DNA of 64,000 nt from Candidatus Helarchaeota archaeon (GTDB taxonomy: Archaea; Asgardarchaeota; Lokiarchaeia; Helarchaeales; HEL-GB-A): the NCBI GenBank assembly GCA_013375455.1, contig JABXJT010000005.1:46989-110988 (forward strand). Direction: 5' to 3'. This document shows, piece by piece, positions 43,578-53,534 of this stretch. Within the stretch, counting starts at the first letter, position 1, and every line of letters starts with the position of its first letter. A program made the position numbers and the translations under genes. Under the pieces are notes generated by a model, which saw only the letters and a list, made by a program, of their open reading frames with translations, did not search any database and was not told the DNA's origin.

Positions 43578-44696
43578 CTATTCTAAAACCTCCAAGAAAG
43601 CTTGAGTCCTCGTCTTCATCTGGCCCACCCCGCCTAGTGCATATTCTCTTTCTAAGTCGAGGCAAGGGACGCCGAGTTCTTTTAATTCATCGCGAAGTAG
43701 GAAAATTTCACCCCACCAATAGGGACAGAACTTCATTCTTTGGAAGATGACCCCATCGACGTAGAACTCTTTAATCATACTTTTTATAAAGTCGATTCTT
43801 TCTCGATATCCATCTGACATGCGCGGACACGAAACCTTGGATAAATAACGTCCTGCCAACGCGTCCAGCTGATTAGAGCTCTTTTCATCAACAAGATCCC
43901 AGAAATATCTACTCCCAAGGCATATAGAATCCGCAACTACCAATCCCCCTAGATCTTCGACAACCTTAATATACTCGGGATCATCCAAGAAGCTCCCAAC
44001 CAGCATTATTCTAGACTTATAGTTTGATATCCCTTTGCTTTTCTCGGCCTCCTTGATTTCCTGGGTTAGCAATTCATTAAACTGTACTCTCGGAATTGTA
44101 ACCCCTGCTGAAACTACCTTCATCACATCTGTTCCACTAACTGGAGGCGCGTCACGTTGTCGGAGCTTGTATAATTCTTTTAACAAGGTTCGGCTTTCAT
44201 TATATGTCTTAATCGCCTTCGCAAGCTTTTCATCTGTAATTTCAACCCCAAATTTTTCCTCTAAATCGTGCTTGAACTTGCCTAATTCGTGTGAAAACCA
44301 TTCAATTGTTACCTCATTAACTACCGTGGGAATGCTTAAGAAGTATTGATATGGAAAGGGGGTTTTGAATTTCAAGTTATCATAAAGACGACGGATCTGA
44401 TCACAACTGTTATAACAGACTATCCCGTCAAGGTACGCATATTCCTTCCTATTTGCTGCTTCAAGGCAACAACGCGTGAAGCTACAAGCCGTTGCAGCCA
44501 AATAAGCATCTCCCATGGGCGTATCAGAGCAGCCTCTCGCCCTGATCCTGACTGGGAGAATGTCGGCTGCATGTATGATCTCGTCTGGAATATAACAACA
44601 GAAATATCCGAGAACTTTTTTTTCATCTTTTTTCCACGCATCAATCCATGAGTTCGGAAGATCTAATGCTTCCGCAAATTTCTCCATCACGGTCAT
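43578..44696 (-). CDS. BcrC/HgdB-like 2-hydroxyacyl-CoA dehydratase subunit (operon A)
   Basis: This 372-residue subunit starts with MEKFAEALDLPNSWIDAWK and carries Cys71 (TACSFTRCC), Cys98 (YNSCDQIRR) and a C-terminal MKFCPYW cysteine as likely cluster ligands. The CSFTRCC stretch has extra cysteines absent from its operon B paralogue. ATG 44696 lies five nt after GAGGTG. It would form a heterodimer with the product of the next gene downstream. It is second in operon A, 48 nt after the acyl-CoA synthetase subunit. Confidence 0.88.
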   Translation of the reverse strand: MTVMEKFAEALDLPNSWIDAWKKDEKKVLGYFCCYIPDEIIHAADILPVRIRARGCSDTPMGDAYLAATACSFTRCCLEAANRKEYAYLDGIVCYNSCDQIRRLYDNLKFKTPFPYQYFLSIPTVVNEVTIEWFSHELGKFKHDLEEKFGVEITDEKLAKAIKTYNESRTLLKELYKLRQRDAPPVSGTDVMKVVSAGVTIPRVQFNELLTQEIKEAEKSKGISNYKSRIMLVGSFLDDPEYIKVVEDLGGLVVADSICLGSRYFWDLVDEKSSNQLDALAGRYLSKVSCPRMSDGYRERIDFIKSMIKEFYVDGVIFQRMKFCPYWWGEIFLLRDELKELGVPCLDLEREYALGGVGQMKTRTQAFLEVLE

Positions 44697-44744
44697 TTCT
44701 ACACCTCTTTTTAAAAACAAAGTTATTCTATTAAAAATACTTTT

Positions 44745-46253
44745 TTATCGTTCACTTAGGTGCTGATTCGATCGAAAGCGTTCGCCATACTCAACTAATT
44801 TTTTCAAGGCAAAGGCCGCGCGGGTCATCGTAGAGAACGTGGGGATGCCAAACTCCTGAATTATTCGCTCAAATTCTATCTTTTTACTGATAATTTCTCC
44901 CTCATAGAAGATTGTTGGGAAAACAGCTATGATTGGAACTTGAATTTTCTTTAAGAACCGAAGCACTGATTTGAATGTAGACTGCATCACGTTCTCCAAC
45001 CCGAAAGCTTTCTCAAATTTTAGCCCCCAATCAATGCCAAGATCAAAGATTAACATGTCAATGTTTTTCAAGGAGCTAACTATCTTTAAAACTTGACGCA
45101 TCCTCCTCTCTTCCCAAGTTGAAACGTTTAAATCGAGAGGATTACGAACGATGACCCCAACTTCCCCAATAACTTTTATTAATTCCTCCTGTACCTCCTT
45201 AGGGTTTTCTGGTAATTCAAATCCAGCTCTATTTAGGATGTCTGCAGTCGAAACCGTGTTTCCCCCACCCCCACCGACAACAGCTAATCGTCGTCCAATA
45301 GGCAAACGGTTTTTCAAATAGTAGAATGCGTTGAGAGTGTCGATAACTTCTTCAGGATTAGTCACTTCGACCAATCCAATTTGGTTGATAAGGCTTTCAA
45401 CTACCTCATTTGATCCCGCAAGCGAGCCAGTATGGCTCCAAATGGCCCCTCGTCCGGCTTTAGTTTTCCCTCCCTTCCACAAGATTATCGGTTTTTTCTT
45501 GATTGCTTGGGACGCCATATGATAGAAGCGCTGCCCCATCTGCGCGTCCTTAAATCCCTCTAAATATATAAAAATAATCTCGGTTTCGGGATCACGTGCT
45601 AAATATTCGAAAAAATCGGGACAGTGCAAGTCACAACCATTCCCAAAAGAAATTACTTTTGAAAATTTAAGACCTCTATATGCCCCCATATTACTAAACA
45701 CATTTGCATGCCCCCCACTCTGCGAAATAATTCCGATCGTTCCACTATTCTCTCTACCAACAGGTAAATCCACCATGAAGGTTACTCGCTCTTTCGGGAC
45801 ATATAGCCCCATGCAATTCGGTCCGAGTAACCGCATGCTCCCTCGCTTGGCAATTTCCACAATTCGGCTTTCCAAGTCAGGCTGCCCTACCTCACTAAAC
45901 CCTGCAGTAAAAATCGTTCCAAGCTTGATCCTCTTTTTGACGCATTCTTCCATGACGTCCAGTATATGTTTGCGCGGCACCGCAATTATTACATAATCAA
46001 TTGGCACAGGTACTGCACTTAAATTCGGGTAAGCTGGAACCCCCAAGACCTCTGATCTGTTTCTATTTATTGGAAAAATTTTATCTTTCGGAAATTCGGA
46101 GGAAACCAACGCATATAAAAACCCAAATCCCCCACTAAATGGGCTATTCGTAGCTCCAACAATAGCTATCGTCTTCGGGCGAAAGTAGGAATCGAACACT
46201 TCGTACTCTTCGTCGTTCACGGCTTCCACGTCAGTGAGGCATATTTTACTCAA
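44745..46253 (-). CDS. ADP-forming acyl-CoA synthetase, alpha subunit
   Basis: This 502-residue protein has a CoA-binding Rossmann domain (TIAIVGATNSPFSGG) followed by succinyl-CoA-ligase-like domains. The phospho-histidine is His274 in IWSHTGSLAGS. The enzyme class interconverts acyl-CoA plus ADP and acid plus ATP, gaining ATP in archaeal fermentation. No ATP-grasp beta subunit or domain is present here, so it must pair with a beta subunit elsewhere or have lost activity. It heads operon A, which suggests that operon A's product is an acyl-CoA that is cleaved for ATP, or that its substrate is made here. TTG start. Confidence 0.9.
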   Translation of the reverse strand: MSKICLTDVEAVNDEEYEVFDSYFRPKTIAIVGATNSPFSGGFGFLYALVSSEFPKDKIFPINRNRSEVLGVPAYPNLSAVPVPIDYVIIAVPRKHILDVMEECVKKRIKLGTIFTAGFSEVGQPDLESRIVEIAKRGSMRLLGPNCMGLYVPKERVTFMVDLPVGRENSGTIGIISQSGGHANVFSNMGAYRGLKFSKVISFGNGCDLHCPDFFEYLARDPETEIIFIYLEGFKDAQMGQRFYHMASQAIKKKPIILWKGGKTKAGRGAIWSHTGSLAGSNEVVESLINQIGLVEVTNPEEVIDTLNAFYYLKNRLPIGRRLAVVGGGGGNTVSTADILNRAGFELPENPKEVQEELIKVIGEVGVIVRNPLDLNVSTWEERRMRQVLKIVSSLKNIDMLIFDLGIDWGLKFEKAFGLENVMQSTFKSVLRFLKKIQVPIIAVFPTIFYEGEIISKKIEFERIIQEFGIPTFSTMTRAAFALKKLVEYGERFRSNQHLSER

Positions 46254-46439
46254 AATTATTCTCGAAATTTTTACTCTTTAAGACAAGCCAAAAACTATTT
46301 TAAAACATTCTCCTCTAATGTTTTCCATAAAAGTAGGTCGTTTGTAGATTTTAGGATAGGGCAAATATTTCTGAAGTTTTTTTAAAATAGTATTTATTCA
46401 TTAAAATAGTCGAAGCGAAAAAAAATTGGAGATGATATA

Positions 46440-46886
46440 TTGATTCAAAAAATTTTGGTTGCGCTTGATGGCTCAGAATCAGCGAATCACGCCCTTAATT
46501 TTGCTTTTGATATAGCTGAGAAATTTTCAGCAGAAATATTACTTTTAACTGTTGTACCTAAAATTCTGTTCCCTTACATTACAATTCCAGGAAGTAGTCC
46601 CCCTCCAACTTTAACAAACTTTTCTGAAGATCTCAAAGCAGGTCATGAAAAAATACTGAGGGAAGCTCTTGATATGATAAAAAAGAAAAATCCCAACCTT
46701 AAAGTTTCAGCAAAAACAATAGAGGGGCATGCTGCTGATAAGATTGTTGAAATGGCCAAAGAAGAAAAGGTTGACCTGATAGTTGTAGGAAGTAGGGGTT
46801 TGAGCGGATTGAAAAGATTCATCCTAGGTAGCGTCAGTCATCATGTTGCACATCATTGTGAATGTCCGGTATTAATTGTAAAATAA
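46440..46886 (+). CDS. universal stress protein (UspA family)
   Basis: This 148-residue single USP domain starts IQKILVALDGSESANHAL and has the ATP-binding loop GSRGLSGLKRFILGSVSHH near 118-136, so it is the ATP-binding type. TTG start with GGAG upstream. It is divergent from operon A, with an AT-rich spacer of 186 nt between them. Role in stress or regulation is not specified by the sequence. Confidence 0.92.
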   Translation: MIQKILVALDGSESANHALNFAFDIAEKFSAEILLLTVVPKILFPYITIPGSSPPPTLTNFSEDLKAGHEKILREALDMIKKKNPNLKVSAKTIEGHAADKIVEMAKEEKVDLIVVGSRGLSGLKRFILGSVSHHVAHHCECPVLIVK

Positions 46887-46961
46887 ATATGAAAAAATAT
46901 TCGATTCCCTCGTACATTAAACCTTCTTGTAACAATTATGGTTTTTATAATGTGAGAAAAG

Positions 46962-48197
46962 ATGAAAGTGTTAGCACTCGGCGGTTGTGGTGATATGGGG
47001 CGGATGGTGATTGCAGCTCTATTACCTGCCCCCCAAGTCACTGCGGTAACCATTGCTGACAAGAATCATGAATTAGCTCAAAGAATTGTCGAATTAACAG
47101 GTTCATACAAGTTATCAGCAACGGAGATAGATATTACTGATGAGGCGAAACTAAATGACCTCATGGTATCTCATGATCTCATTGTAAATACTGTAGGACC
47201 CTTCTATCAATTTGGAATCCCAATTTTAAAAGCAACCATCAAAGCCAAACGCAATTATGTAGATATTTGTGATGACTGGAAACCGACACTTGAAATGTTA
47301 GAATTAGATGGAGAAGCAAAAGCTGCAGGCATCACTGCCATCATCGGAATCGGCGCCAGTCCGGGCATTACAAATCTACTGGCTGTAAAAGCATGTTCTG
47401 AACTGGATGAGGTGGTTGAGGTCATGACTGGTTGGGGTTTGGGTAGCACAAAATCTGGGAAAAAGCCGAAATATTTTGTTTCCAATAGGAAACTCTTCGA
47501 TAAATCAAAAAAGAAAGGGAAAAAAGCGAATGCTGCCTTGTTACATCTAATTTACGAAAGTATTGGAAAAATTCCTACCTTCCGGGATGGAAAGCTCGTT
47601 GAAATTGATGCTCTTACCGAGGTAGAGCCCTTCAAATTTCCAGGCGGTGGTAGGGCAATGTATGCTTGTCACATTGGGCATCCGGAACCTGTAACCTTGT
47701 CAAGGACACTCAAAGCTAGAACAATCTCCAATGTAATGTACCTAACAAAATACTTCACCGATGAACTTAGAGATTACGTGAAACAGATTGAAGCGAAAAA
47801 ATTAACGGAAACCGAGGTAGCGCTTGCTATTGAACGAGATCTCAATAAATGGTGGGTAAAAATCCTCCTATTTTTCTGGCTTCTATCACGCTTTTTTAAA
47901 ATACCTCCTGAATTATGCGTTATTGCTAAGGGAAAAAAGGATAATATGCCGAAGAAAGTTGCAATTGGGATCAAATATCGCCCCTACGGCGAGGCTGAGG
48001 AGGGCATGGATGGCGTGACTTCAATCCCCCTTGCCGTTGCGACACTGCTGCTCATCGATGGGAAAATTACCAAAAAGGGCGTGCTTACCCCAGAAGAAGC
48101 TATTGATCCCGATGAGTTCTTCACCCTATACGCTACGTATTGTAAGGAAGGGTTAACGTCTGAGGATGTTCTGATTACAAAAATCGTCAATCTTTAG
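46962..48197 (+). CDS. saccharopine-dehydrogenase-like oxidoreductase
   Basis: This 411-residue protein starts with the Rossmann loop LALGGCGDMGRM and includes NTVGPFYQFG, YVDICDDW and IGIGASPGITNL, typical of the saccharopine dehydrogenase NAD(P)-binding family. The C-terminal part (catalytic/substrate domain) is less conserved. True lysine-pathway function is uncertain; many relatives act on other substrates. It is followed after nine nt by the 838-residue protein, so they form a two-gene operon. Confidence 0.82.
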   Translation: MKVLALGGCGDMGRMVIAALLPAPQVTAVTIADKNHELAQRIVELTGSYKLSATEIDITDEAKLNDLMVSHDLIVNTVGPFYQFGIPILKATIKAKRNYVDICDDWKPTLEMLELDGEAKAAGITAIIGIGASPGITNLLAVKACSELDEVVEVMTGWGLGSTKSGKKPKYFVSNRKLFDKSKKKGKKANAALLHLIYESIGKIPTFRDGKLVEIDALTEVEPFKFPGGGRAMYACHIGHPEPVTLSRTLKARTISNVMYLTKYFTDELRDYVKQIEAKKLTETEVALAIERDLNKWWVKILLFFWLLSRFFKIPPELCVIAKGKKDNMPKKVAIGIKYRPYGEAEEGMDGVTSIPLAVATLLLIDGKITKKGVLTPEEAIDPDEFFTLYATYCKEGLTSEDVLITKIVNL

Positions 48198-48206
48198 AAG
48201 GATTGG

Positions 48207-50723
48207 ATGAGATTTTATTTTGGTGAGGCTATGCCAAAAAATATTATTGCAAGTGATTTTTTACGTGTGGTCGTAGAAGATCACGAAATTTCAACCTCTG
48301 AACGAATAGAAATAGAAGACAATAAAAAGTGGATTCCCTTATTGAGTAGTTTACCTAATGCTAGCACCTTGCTTTTAATTAAAGGGACTGAGTTCGACTC
48401 GATCCCGTTAAGACTCATAACAAAAACTGATGATTCACTCACTTTACAGTCAGACAATACTAACTTATCTATTCAGTTGGAAATTAAGCTCGTGGATCGC
48501 GATTTAATTCATTTCAAATATTATCTAAAATGGAATTCTAAATTAAAACTCTCAAAACTGATTGCGAATTACAGCATCTTATTGGAACCAGCGCCCTCTT
48601 ACAAATGGGTTCCTCACATCCGCCCCCAAAAAAATTATGTCATTGCTGATCACGTTTTTCGCTCACCTGCGATTATTTACAATAAGGACCAAATTGCGTT
48701 TGCGCTAATGCCGGATTTAGATATTTTAAGGGAAAACCGCCCATTTCAAGCTTTAATGGATTTAAATCTAAAAAAGGAGGAAATTGGAGGGAATCCGCGA
48801 ATCTACTACGGGTTTGGGAATTATAAACCTGTCGAACACATATTTTTTAAACATGATCCAAAGAAAAAAATGAAAATTAAGAAAGGAACTAATCTTTCGT
48901 TTGGATATTATATAAAGGCTTTTAAGGAAACGCCTGTCCCAGAAGTTTTAGAAAGCATCAATAGTTTCTTATGGCAAACCTATGGGCGGAAACTGTTATA
49001 TTCGAGCCTGAATCCTCAAATTCTCCCCTATAAAATAAATGTTGAGGAAGCATTTAAGGTGATATTTGAGCGGCACAAATTTTGGGTTAATTTTAAAATT
49101 GACGAACAGGAATGCGGGGGCGTTTTTCACAATACCTGGTTAGGGAAGAGAAAGAGAAAATTAAAATTTAGAAAACCGGAAGAGACTAAAAAAACTAGGA
49201 ATATAGCTGAAATCGCAGGGCAAGAAACTCTCTTGGGTAAAATTATCATGCATTTTTCCCATAGCCTCTGGTGGATTAAGCGATTCGATTGGTTTACACG
49301 AACGTTCCCAGTCATTCGGCGCACCGCAGAAATTTGGAACAATGCTTGGTTCATGAACATAAGAACTGGCTATAGCTTTCGATATTTCGGTGAATTATGG
49401 AATGATCCTGATCTATCATTGAAAGGTGATAAGACGTTAAATACTGTTCTAAACCTCCCTCGCACCCAAGGTGTATTCCCGACAGTTTTTTATCCTGCTT
49501 CTTATGATGCTACTGAATATAGCACGATAAATGGCTTGAAAGCATTCACCTATACAGATGATTTTAATCTGGTTGATGTGTCTCTGGCCATGTATTGGGC
49601 ACTCAAATTCTATCAAGATTTCGAAAAACGGTCTGAGACTCAGGAGAAAAGTAAGGAACTCCTAGATTTACTGAAAAAAATCCAATTAAAAAACGGAGCG
49701 ATTCCAACCTATATAAATTTTGAAGAAGACAACCAAACGCCGATTATTAGCGATGTACTAATTGACTCTGCAAGTAGTGGTGCACCTTTAATGTTCCTTA
49801 CCGAATATTATAAGATTTCAAAGGATGACCGGATCTTACCAATCGCAGAAAAAATTGCCGGTTATCTCCAAAAAGAAATTATCCCTCAGAATAAATGGCA
49901 TGATTTCGAACCCTTTTTCAGTTGCACGCATTTCCCCATGGATATATACTGTGATTACACCCAGAGTCACGTCATGAACGCTCTCTGCATCTATTGGTGC
50001 GCTGAAGGCTTGAAAGAACTCTATCGAATCACCAAAAAAGATGAATATTTGAAATCTGGGGAACAGGTCATGGCGATTTTGAACCTTTTTCAGCAAATAT
50101 GGGATCAACCCTACATCAGCTTCAATACCTTCGGGGGCTTTTGCAGCCAGAACGCTGATGCGGAACTCTCAGACGCACGTCAAGGGCTTTTCGTTCGTGT
50201 ATACATGGAATATTATCTCATAACTGGTAAGAAAGAATACATGGAACGCGCAATCGCAACTTTACGGGCGTGTTGGGCAATGCAATTGCTTAAAGAGTAT
50301 AAAGACCAGTGTCCTGGCAACATAAAAGGAATTGGGACCGTGGATGGCATCGATCGCGGCTGTGTGTGTGAAAATTACGGGCATTCGGGTCATGATTTTC
50401 GCATTCCAGGATATATTATGTTTGATTGGGGGGTAGGATCTTCCGCCTCTGCGACTGCTTACGTGAAGAAGCATTTTGGCGATCTTTTTCTCGATTTTAG
50501 AGAACAAGCAGCTTGGGGAATTGATGGGATTCTCGTCCAAACTTCAGAATTCAGTGAAAACCGGATTGTCCTTACCATTAACAAGTTGCCTGAAAAAAAA
50601 TCCATCTTGGTTAAAGCAAGAGATGTCCCACGTGATCGAGTTGAAATCGTAATTAATGACCAATCCTTAGGACTCAAGAAGAAAGAAGATCTCGAATCTG
50701 GAATTGAAATTTCTCTAGAATAG
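48207..50723 (+). CDS. large protein with alpha/alpha-barrel-like region
   Basis: This 838-residue cytosolic protein has no signal peptide. Residues 1-250 are beta-rich. Residues about 370-740 are helical with aromatic, Asp and His-rich turns (FYPASYDATEYST, CTHFPMDIYCDYTQSH, GGFCSQNADAELSDARQG) that suggest a six-hairpin (alpha/alpha) glycosidase- or lyase-like barrel. A beta domain closes the C-terminus. No catalytic assignment is made. It is probably co-transcribed with the saccharopine-dehydrogenase-like gene. ATG 48207 has AAGG five nt upstream. Confidence 0.65.
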   Translation: MRFYFGEAMPKNIIASDFLRVVVEDHEISTSERIEIEDNKKWIPLLSSLPNASTLLLIKGTEFDSIPLRLITKTDDSLTLQSDNTNLSIQLEIKLVDRDLIHFKYYLKWNSKLKLSKLIANYSILLEPAPSYKWVPHIRPQKNYVIADHVFRSPAIIYNKDQIAFALMPDLDILRENRPFQALMDLNLKKEEIGGNPRIYYGFGNYKPVEHIFFKHDPKKKMKIKKGTNLSFGYYIKAFKETPVPEVLESINSFLWQTYGRKLLYSSLNPQILPYKINVEEAFKVIFERHKFWVNFKIDEQECGGVFHNTWLGKRKRKLKFRKPEETKKTRNIAEIAGQETLLGKIIMHFSHSLWWIKRFDWFTRTFPVIRRTAEIWNNAWFMNIRTGYSFRYFGELWNDPDLSLKGDKTLNTVLNLPRTQGVFPTVFYPASYDATEYSTINGLKAFTYTDDFNLVDVSLAMYWALKFYQDFEKRSETQEKSKELLDLLKKIQLKNGAIPTYINFEEDNQTPIISDVLIDSASSGAPLMFLTEYYKISKDDRILPIAEKIAGYLQKEIIPQNKWHDFEPFFSCTHFPMDIYCDYTQSHVMNALCIYWCAEGLKELYRITKKDEYLKSGEQVMAILNLFQQIWDQPYISFNTFGGFCSQNADAELSDARQGLFVRVYMEYYLITGKKEYMERAIATLRACWAMQLLKEYKDQCPGNIKGIGTVDGIDRGCVCENYGHSGHDFRIPGYIMFDWGVGSSASATAYVKKHFGDLFLDFREQAAWGIDGILVQTSEFSENRIVLTINKLPEKKSILVKARDVPRDRVEIVINDQSLGLKKKEDLESGIEISLE

Positions 50724-50804
50724 AGATGTATTATTTTAATATATCCTGAAAACGTTTAATTCCTGAACATAACAGCGTTAACTTTTAGCCTTGGCATCAA
50801 AAAA

Positions 50805-50815
50805 TTATATATTTA
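50805..50815 (+). promoter_or_regulatory. TATA-like box for operon B
   Basis: TTATATATTTA at 50805-50815 would start transcription near 50840, giving a 5' leader of about 60 nt before ATG 50899. No other TATA box is as good in the 175-nt spacer. Confidence 0.4.
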
Positions 50816-50898
50816 GCATATTTGATTATCATACTTGATTAAGATACATATTTTTCAACACAGAATGTTTAGAAAGAAACGAGAGTGAGCGTGTTCTC

Positions 50899-52353
50899 AT
50901 GATTACAGAAAAGATAATGAATGAAATGATTGATATTGTAGGTGAAGATTTTGTTAGCTCTGATCCTGAAGATCTTTATATTTATTCCTATGATATGACG
51001 GAAGAACATCCAGGAAATCCGAATGCCATTGCTATGCCGAAGACCCCCGAAGAGATTCAGAAATTATTGAAGGTAGCAAATGAATATAAAATTCCAGTAA
51101 TTCCCTATATTTCCGGTGCAAATATAGGTGGATTAACTATTACACACCGCGGGGGTATGGTTATGGACTTTAAACGAATGCGCGAAATTGTGAAATTCGA
51201 TGAAATTAGCAAGTATGTTGTTGTAGAACCCGGTGTAACTTTCGGGCATTTAAAAAAGTATTTAAACGAAAATCATCCAGATTTCATTTATTCGTATGCC
51301 TTTGCGCCTCCTTATACCTCTATCACAGCCAATGCCTTGCTGGAAGGCTTAACGGAATACTCTTTCCGGTGGGGATGTATGGGCGATTGGATCACAGGCT
51401 TGGAAGTTGTCCTTCCGACCGGGGAAATAACGAAGATTGGGTCATGTGCCACATCAGATAATTGGAATATGAAATATCCATTACCTGATATGACGGGTCT
51501 CTTTATAGGATGGCAGGGAATGACTGGAATCGTCACAAAATGCGCCGTGAAAGTCGTGTCAAAACCACCCATTCGGGAACTTTATGGAGCGGTTTATTTC
51601 GGATTGAATGCAATGGAAGAATATTATAAACGGCTGAGCAAAACGGATCTTATCCATGGCGATTTCTCATTCAATATGGAGACTGCTTTAATGATGGGTG
51701 GTAAGAAACATCCTTTGCGTGAAATTCCAGCTGACAGACCGAAAATGCTGTCCGGACTATACGTATTTGCGAATAACAAGAAAGAATTGAGAATTAAGGG
51801 AAATACATTGAGCAAAATCGCAGCTGAAGTAAGTGAAAAAACCAAAGAAGAAATCCAGGTTATGCCAGCTTCAGGTTTTATGACAGGGCGAATGGGTAAA
51901 ATAATCGACCTTCCCACAAATCTACCAGAATTTTTTGAATTTCGAAGTGGAGAGGATAAACGAGGCGTGGGTATGAGTTGGCTCGGAACTTATTGCAATC
52001 CAAATAATTGGAAAGAATACTACGAAGCGGGTTATAAAATCATGAAGGATCACGGGTTTTCGCCAACGATTTTTGTGAAAAGCATGGACTCAGGTCACTT
52101 CTACGTAGTTCGCTTTCTCATTCCTTTTAATAGAGCCGTCCCTGGCGAAGCCGAAGAAGTCCGAAAAATATTGGATGAATTAGTTGATATGGGACTGCCG
52201 AAGGGCGCAATCCCGTACAAATGTCCTACATGGGCCGCGAAAAAAGTTCTGAAAGTGATAGATCCCAATTGGTTAGCTCTAGCTCGAAAGATACGCAATA
52301 CATTGGATCCTAATGGCATTATGAACCCCGATCGCTGGGCGCTTTTGGATTAA
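50899..52353 (+). CDS. GlcD-type FAD-linked oxidase (operon B)
   Basis: This 484-residue paralogue of the operon A oxidase has the PCMH FAD loop (PYISGANIGG, HRGGMVMDFKRMREI), the same middle region (LPDMTGLFIGWQGMTGIVTK) and the C-terminal LDPNGIMNPDRW. Differences are widespread, so the two copies diverged long ago. It is the first gene of the eight-gene operon B, 13 nt before its CCG partner. It oxidises a 2-hydroxy acid or passes electrons to or from the dehydratase-type enzyme; the sequence does not decide which. Confidence 0.9.
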   Translation: MITEKIMNEMIDIVGEDFVSSDPEDLYIYSYDMTEEHPGNPNAIAMPKTPEEIQKLLKVANEYKIPVIPYISGANIGGLTITHRGGMVMDFKRMREIVKFDEISKYVVVEPGVTFGHLKKYLNENHPDFIYSYAFAPPYTSITANALLEGLTEYSFRWGCMGDWITGLEVVLPTGEITKIGSCATSDNWNMKYPLPDMTGLFIGWQGMTGIVTKCAVKVVSKPPIRELYGAVYFGLNAMEEYYKRLSKTDLIHGDFSFNMETALMMGGKKHPLREIPADRPKMLSGLYVFANNKKELRIKGNTLSKIAAEVSEKTKEEIQVMPASGFMTGRMGKIIDLPTNLPEFFEFRSGEDKRGVGMSWLGTYCNPNNWKEYYEAGYKIMKDHGFSPTIFVKSMDSGHFYVVRFLIPFNRAVPGEAEEVRKILDELVDMGLPKGAIPYKCPTWAAKKVLKVIDPNWLALARKIRNTLDPNGIMNPDRWALLD

Positions 52354-52366
52354 GGGGTTAAGTTCT

Positions 52367-53521
52367 ATGACTTTAGAGAGTTTTAAAGACTGGATTTACA
52401 CATGTATTCGCTGTAATACCTGTAAATACGTGATGGATGAATATTCTGATTCCTGTCCTGCAGGCGAAAAGTTCCAACTCGAAACTTATTGGGGTTCGGG
52501 CAAAATTTGGATAGCGCGAGGTATCCTTGAGAAAAAGCTTCAATTCTCCGATTCGATTGTCAAAAAAATTTTCGCGTGTCCTACCTGTGGAAGCTGCATG
52601 AAGCAGTGCGAATTAGAAATCTCCGATCACATTCTCGAAATTATCGAAGCTTTGAGAGCCGAAGCGGTGCGGCAGGGGTTTGGCCCATTAGAAAGTCAGA
52701 AAGCGTTTGAAGAAGCCATTTCAGCCGAACACAATCCCTATAAAGGCATACACGCCGAACGGACTGGCTGGGTAAAGGAGAGCTTTAAACTCAAAGATAC
52801 TGCTGACGTATTGTATTACGTTGGTTGCACTTCCTCCTACCGGGAATCTGAAATTGCCGCAGAAATGCTTGACTTATTGACGAAAATGGGCATCGATGTG
52901 ACCGTCTCAAAAGATGAATGGTGTTGTGGATCGCCTTTAATACGAACGGGGCAACTCAAGCTCGTTAAAGACCTGGCCGAACACAACATGGAAATGATTA
53001 AAAAGATTGGTGCGAAGGCAGTCGTTTTTTCTTGTGCTGGCTGTTATCGGACCTTTAAAGAAGATTATGAACCTCTGCTAGGAAAGACACCCGACATCGA
53101 ATTATATCACGTGACCGATTATATCGCCAAACTGATTGATGACGAAAAAATTAATTTTAAAGAGGGAGATCCGGTCAAGGTTACTTACCACGATCCCTGC
53201 CACGCAGGAAGGCATTGCGGCATTTACGATTCCCCGCGAAAAGTCCTTAAAAGCATTCCAGGCGTGGAACTAATTGAAATGAAACGCAACCGAGAGAATG
53301 CTTGGTGTTGCGGTGCAGGTGGTGGCGTCAAATCTGGCTTCCGTGATTGGGCAGTGGAAATTGCCTCCGAACGCATTAAAGAAGCAGAAGAGACTGGGGC
53401 TGCGATTTTGGTCTCATCTTGCCCCTTTTGTAAACGAAATTTGATGGATGCCATCAAGGCCACTAAATCTAAATTGAAGTTCATGGATGTTACAGAACTT
53501 GTTAATTCTCGTATCGCTTAA
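52367..53521 (+). CDS. HdrD/GlcF-like CCG-domain iron-sulfur protein (operon B)
   Basis: This 384-residue protein has two cluster motifs: Cys13, 16, 19 with the fourth at Cys30 (ten-residue spacer in place of the usual three), then CPTCGSCMKQC near 72-82. Two CCG domains follow, with WCCGSPLIRTGQ and, near the end, HDPCHAGRHCG plus AWCCGAGGG. It is a paralogue of the operon A protein. AAGGGG lies nine nt before ATG. It should transfer electrons between the adjacent flavoprotein and another carrier or the activator. Confidence 0.9.
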   Translation: MTLESFKDWIYTCIRCNTCKYVMDEYSDSCPAGEKFQLETYWGSGKIWIARGILEKKLQFSDSIVKKIFACPTCGSCMKQCELEISDHILEIIEALRAEAVRQGFGPLESQKAFEEAISAEHNPYKGIHAERTGWVKESFKLKDTADVLYYVGCTSSYRESEIAAEMLDLLTKMGIDVTVSKDEWCCGSPLIRTGQLKLVKDLAEHNMEMIKKIGAKAVVFSCAGCYRTFKEDYEPLLGKTPDIELYHVTDYIAKLIDDEKINFKEGDPVKVTYHDPCHAGRHCGIYDSPRKVLKSIPGVELIEMKRNRENAWCCGAGGGVKSGFRDWAVEIASERIKEAEETGAAILVSSCPFCKRNLMDAIKATKSKLKFMDVTELVNSRIA

Positions 53522-53534
53522 ATGAGGTTATGAA

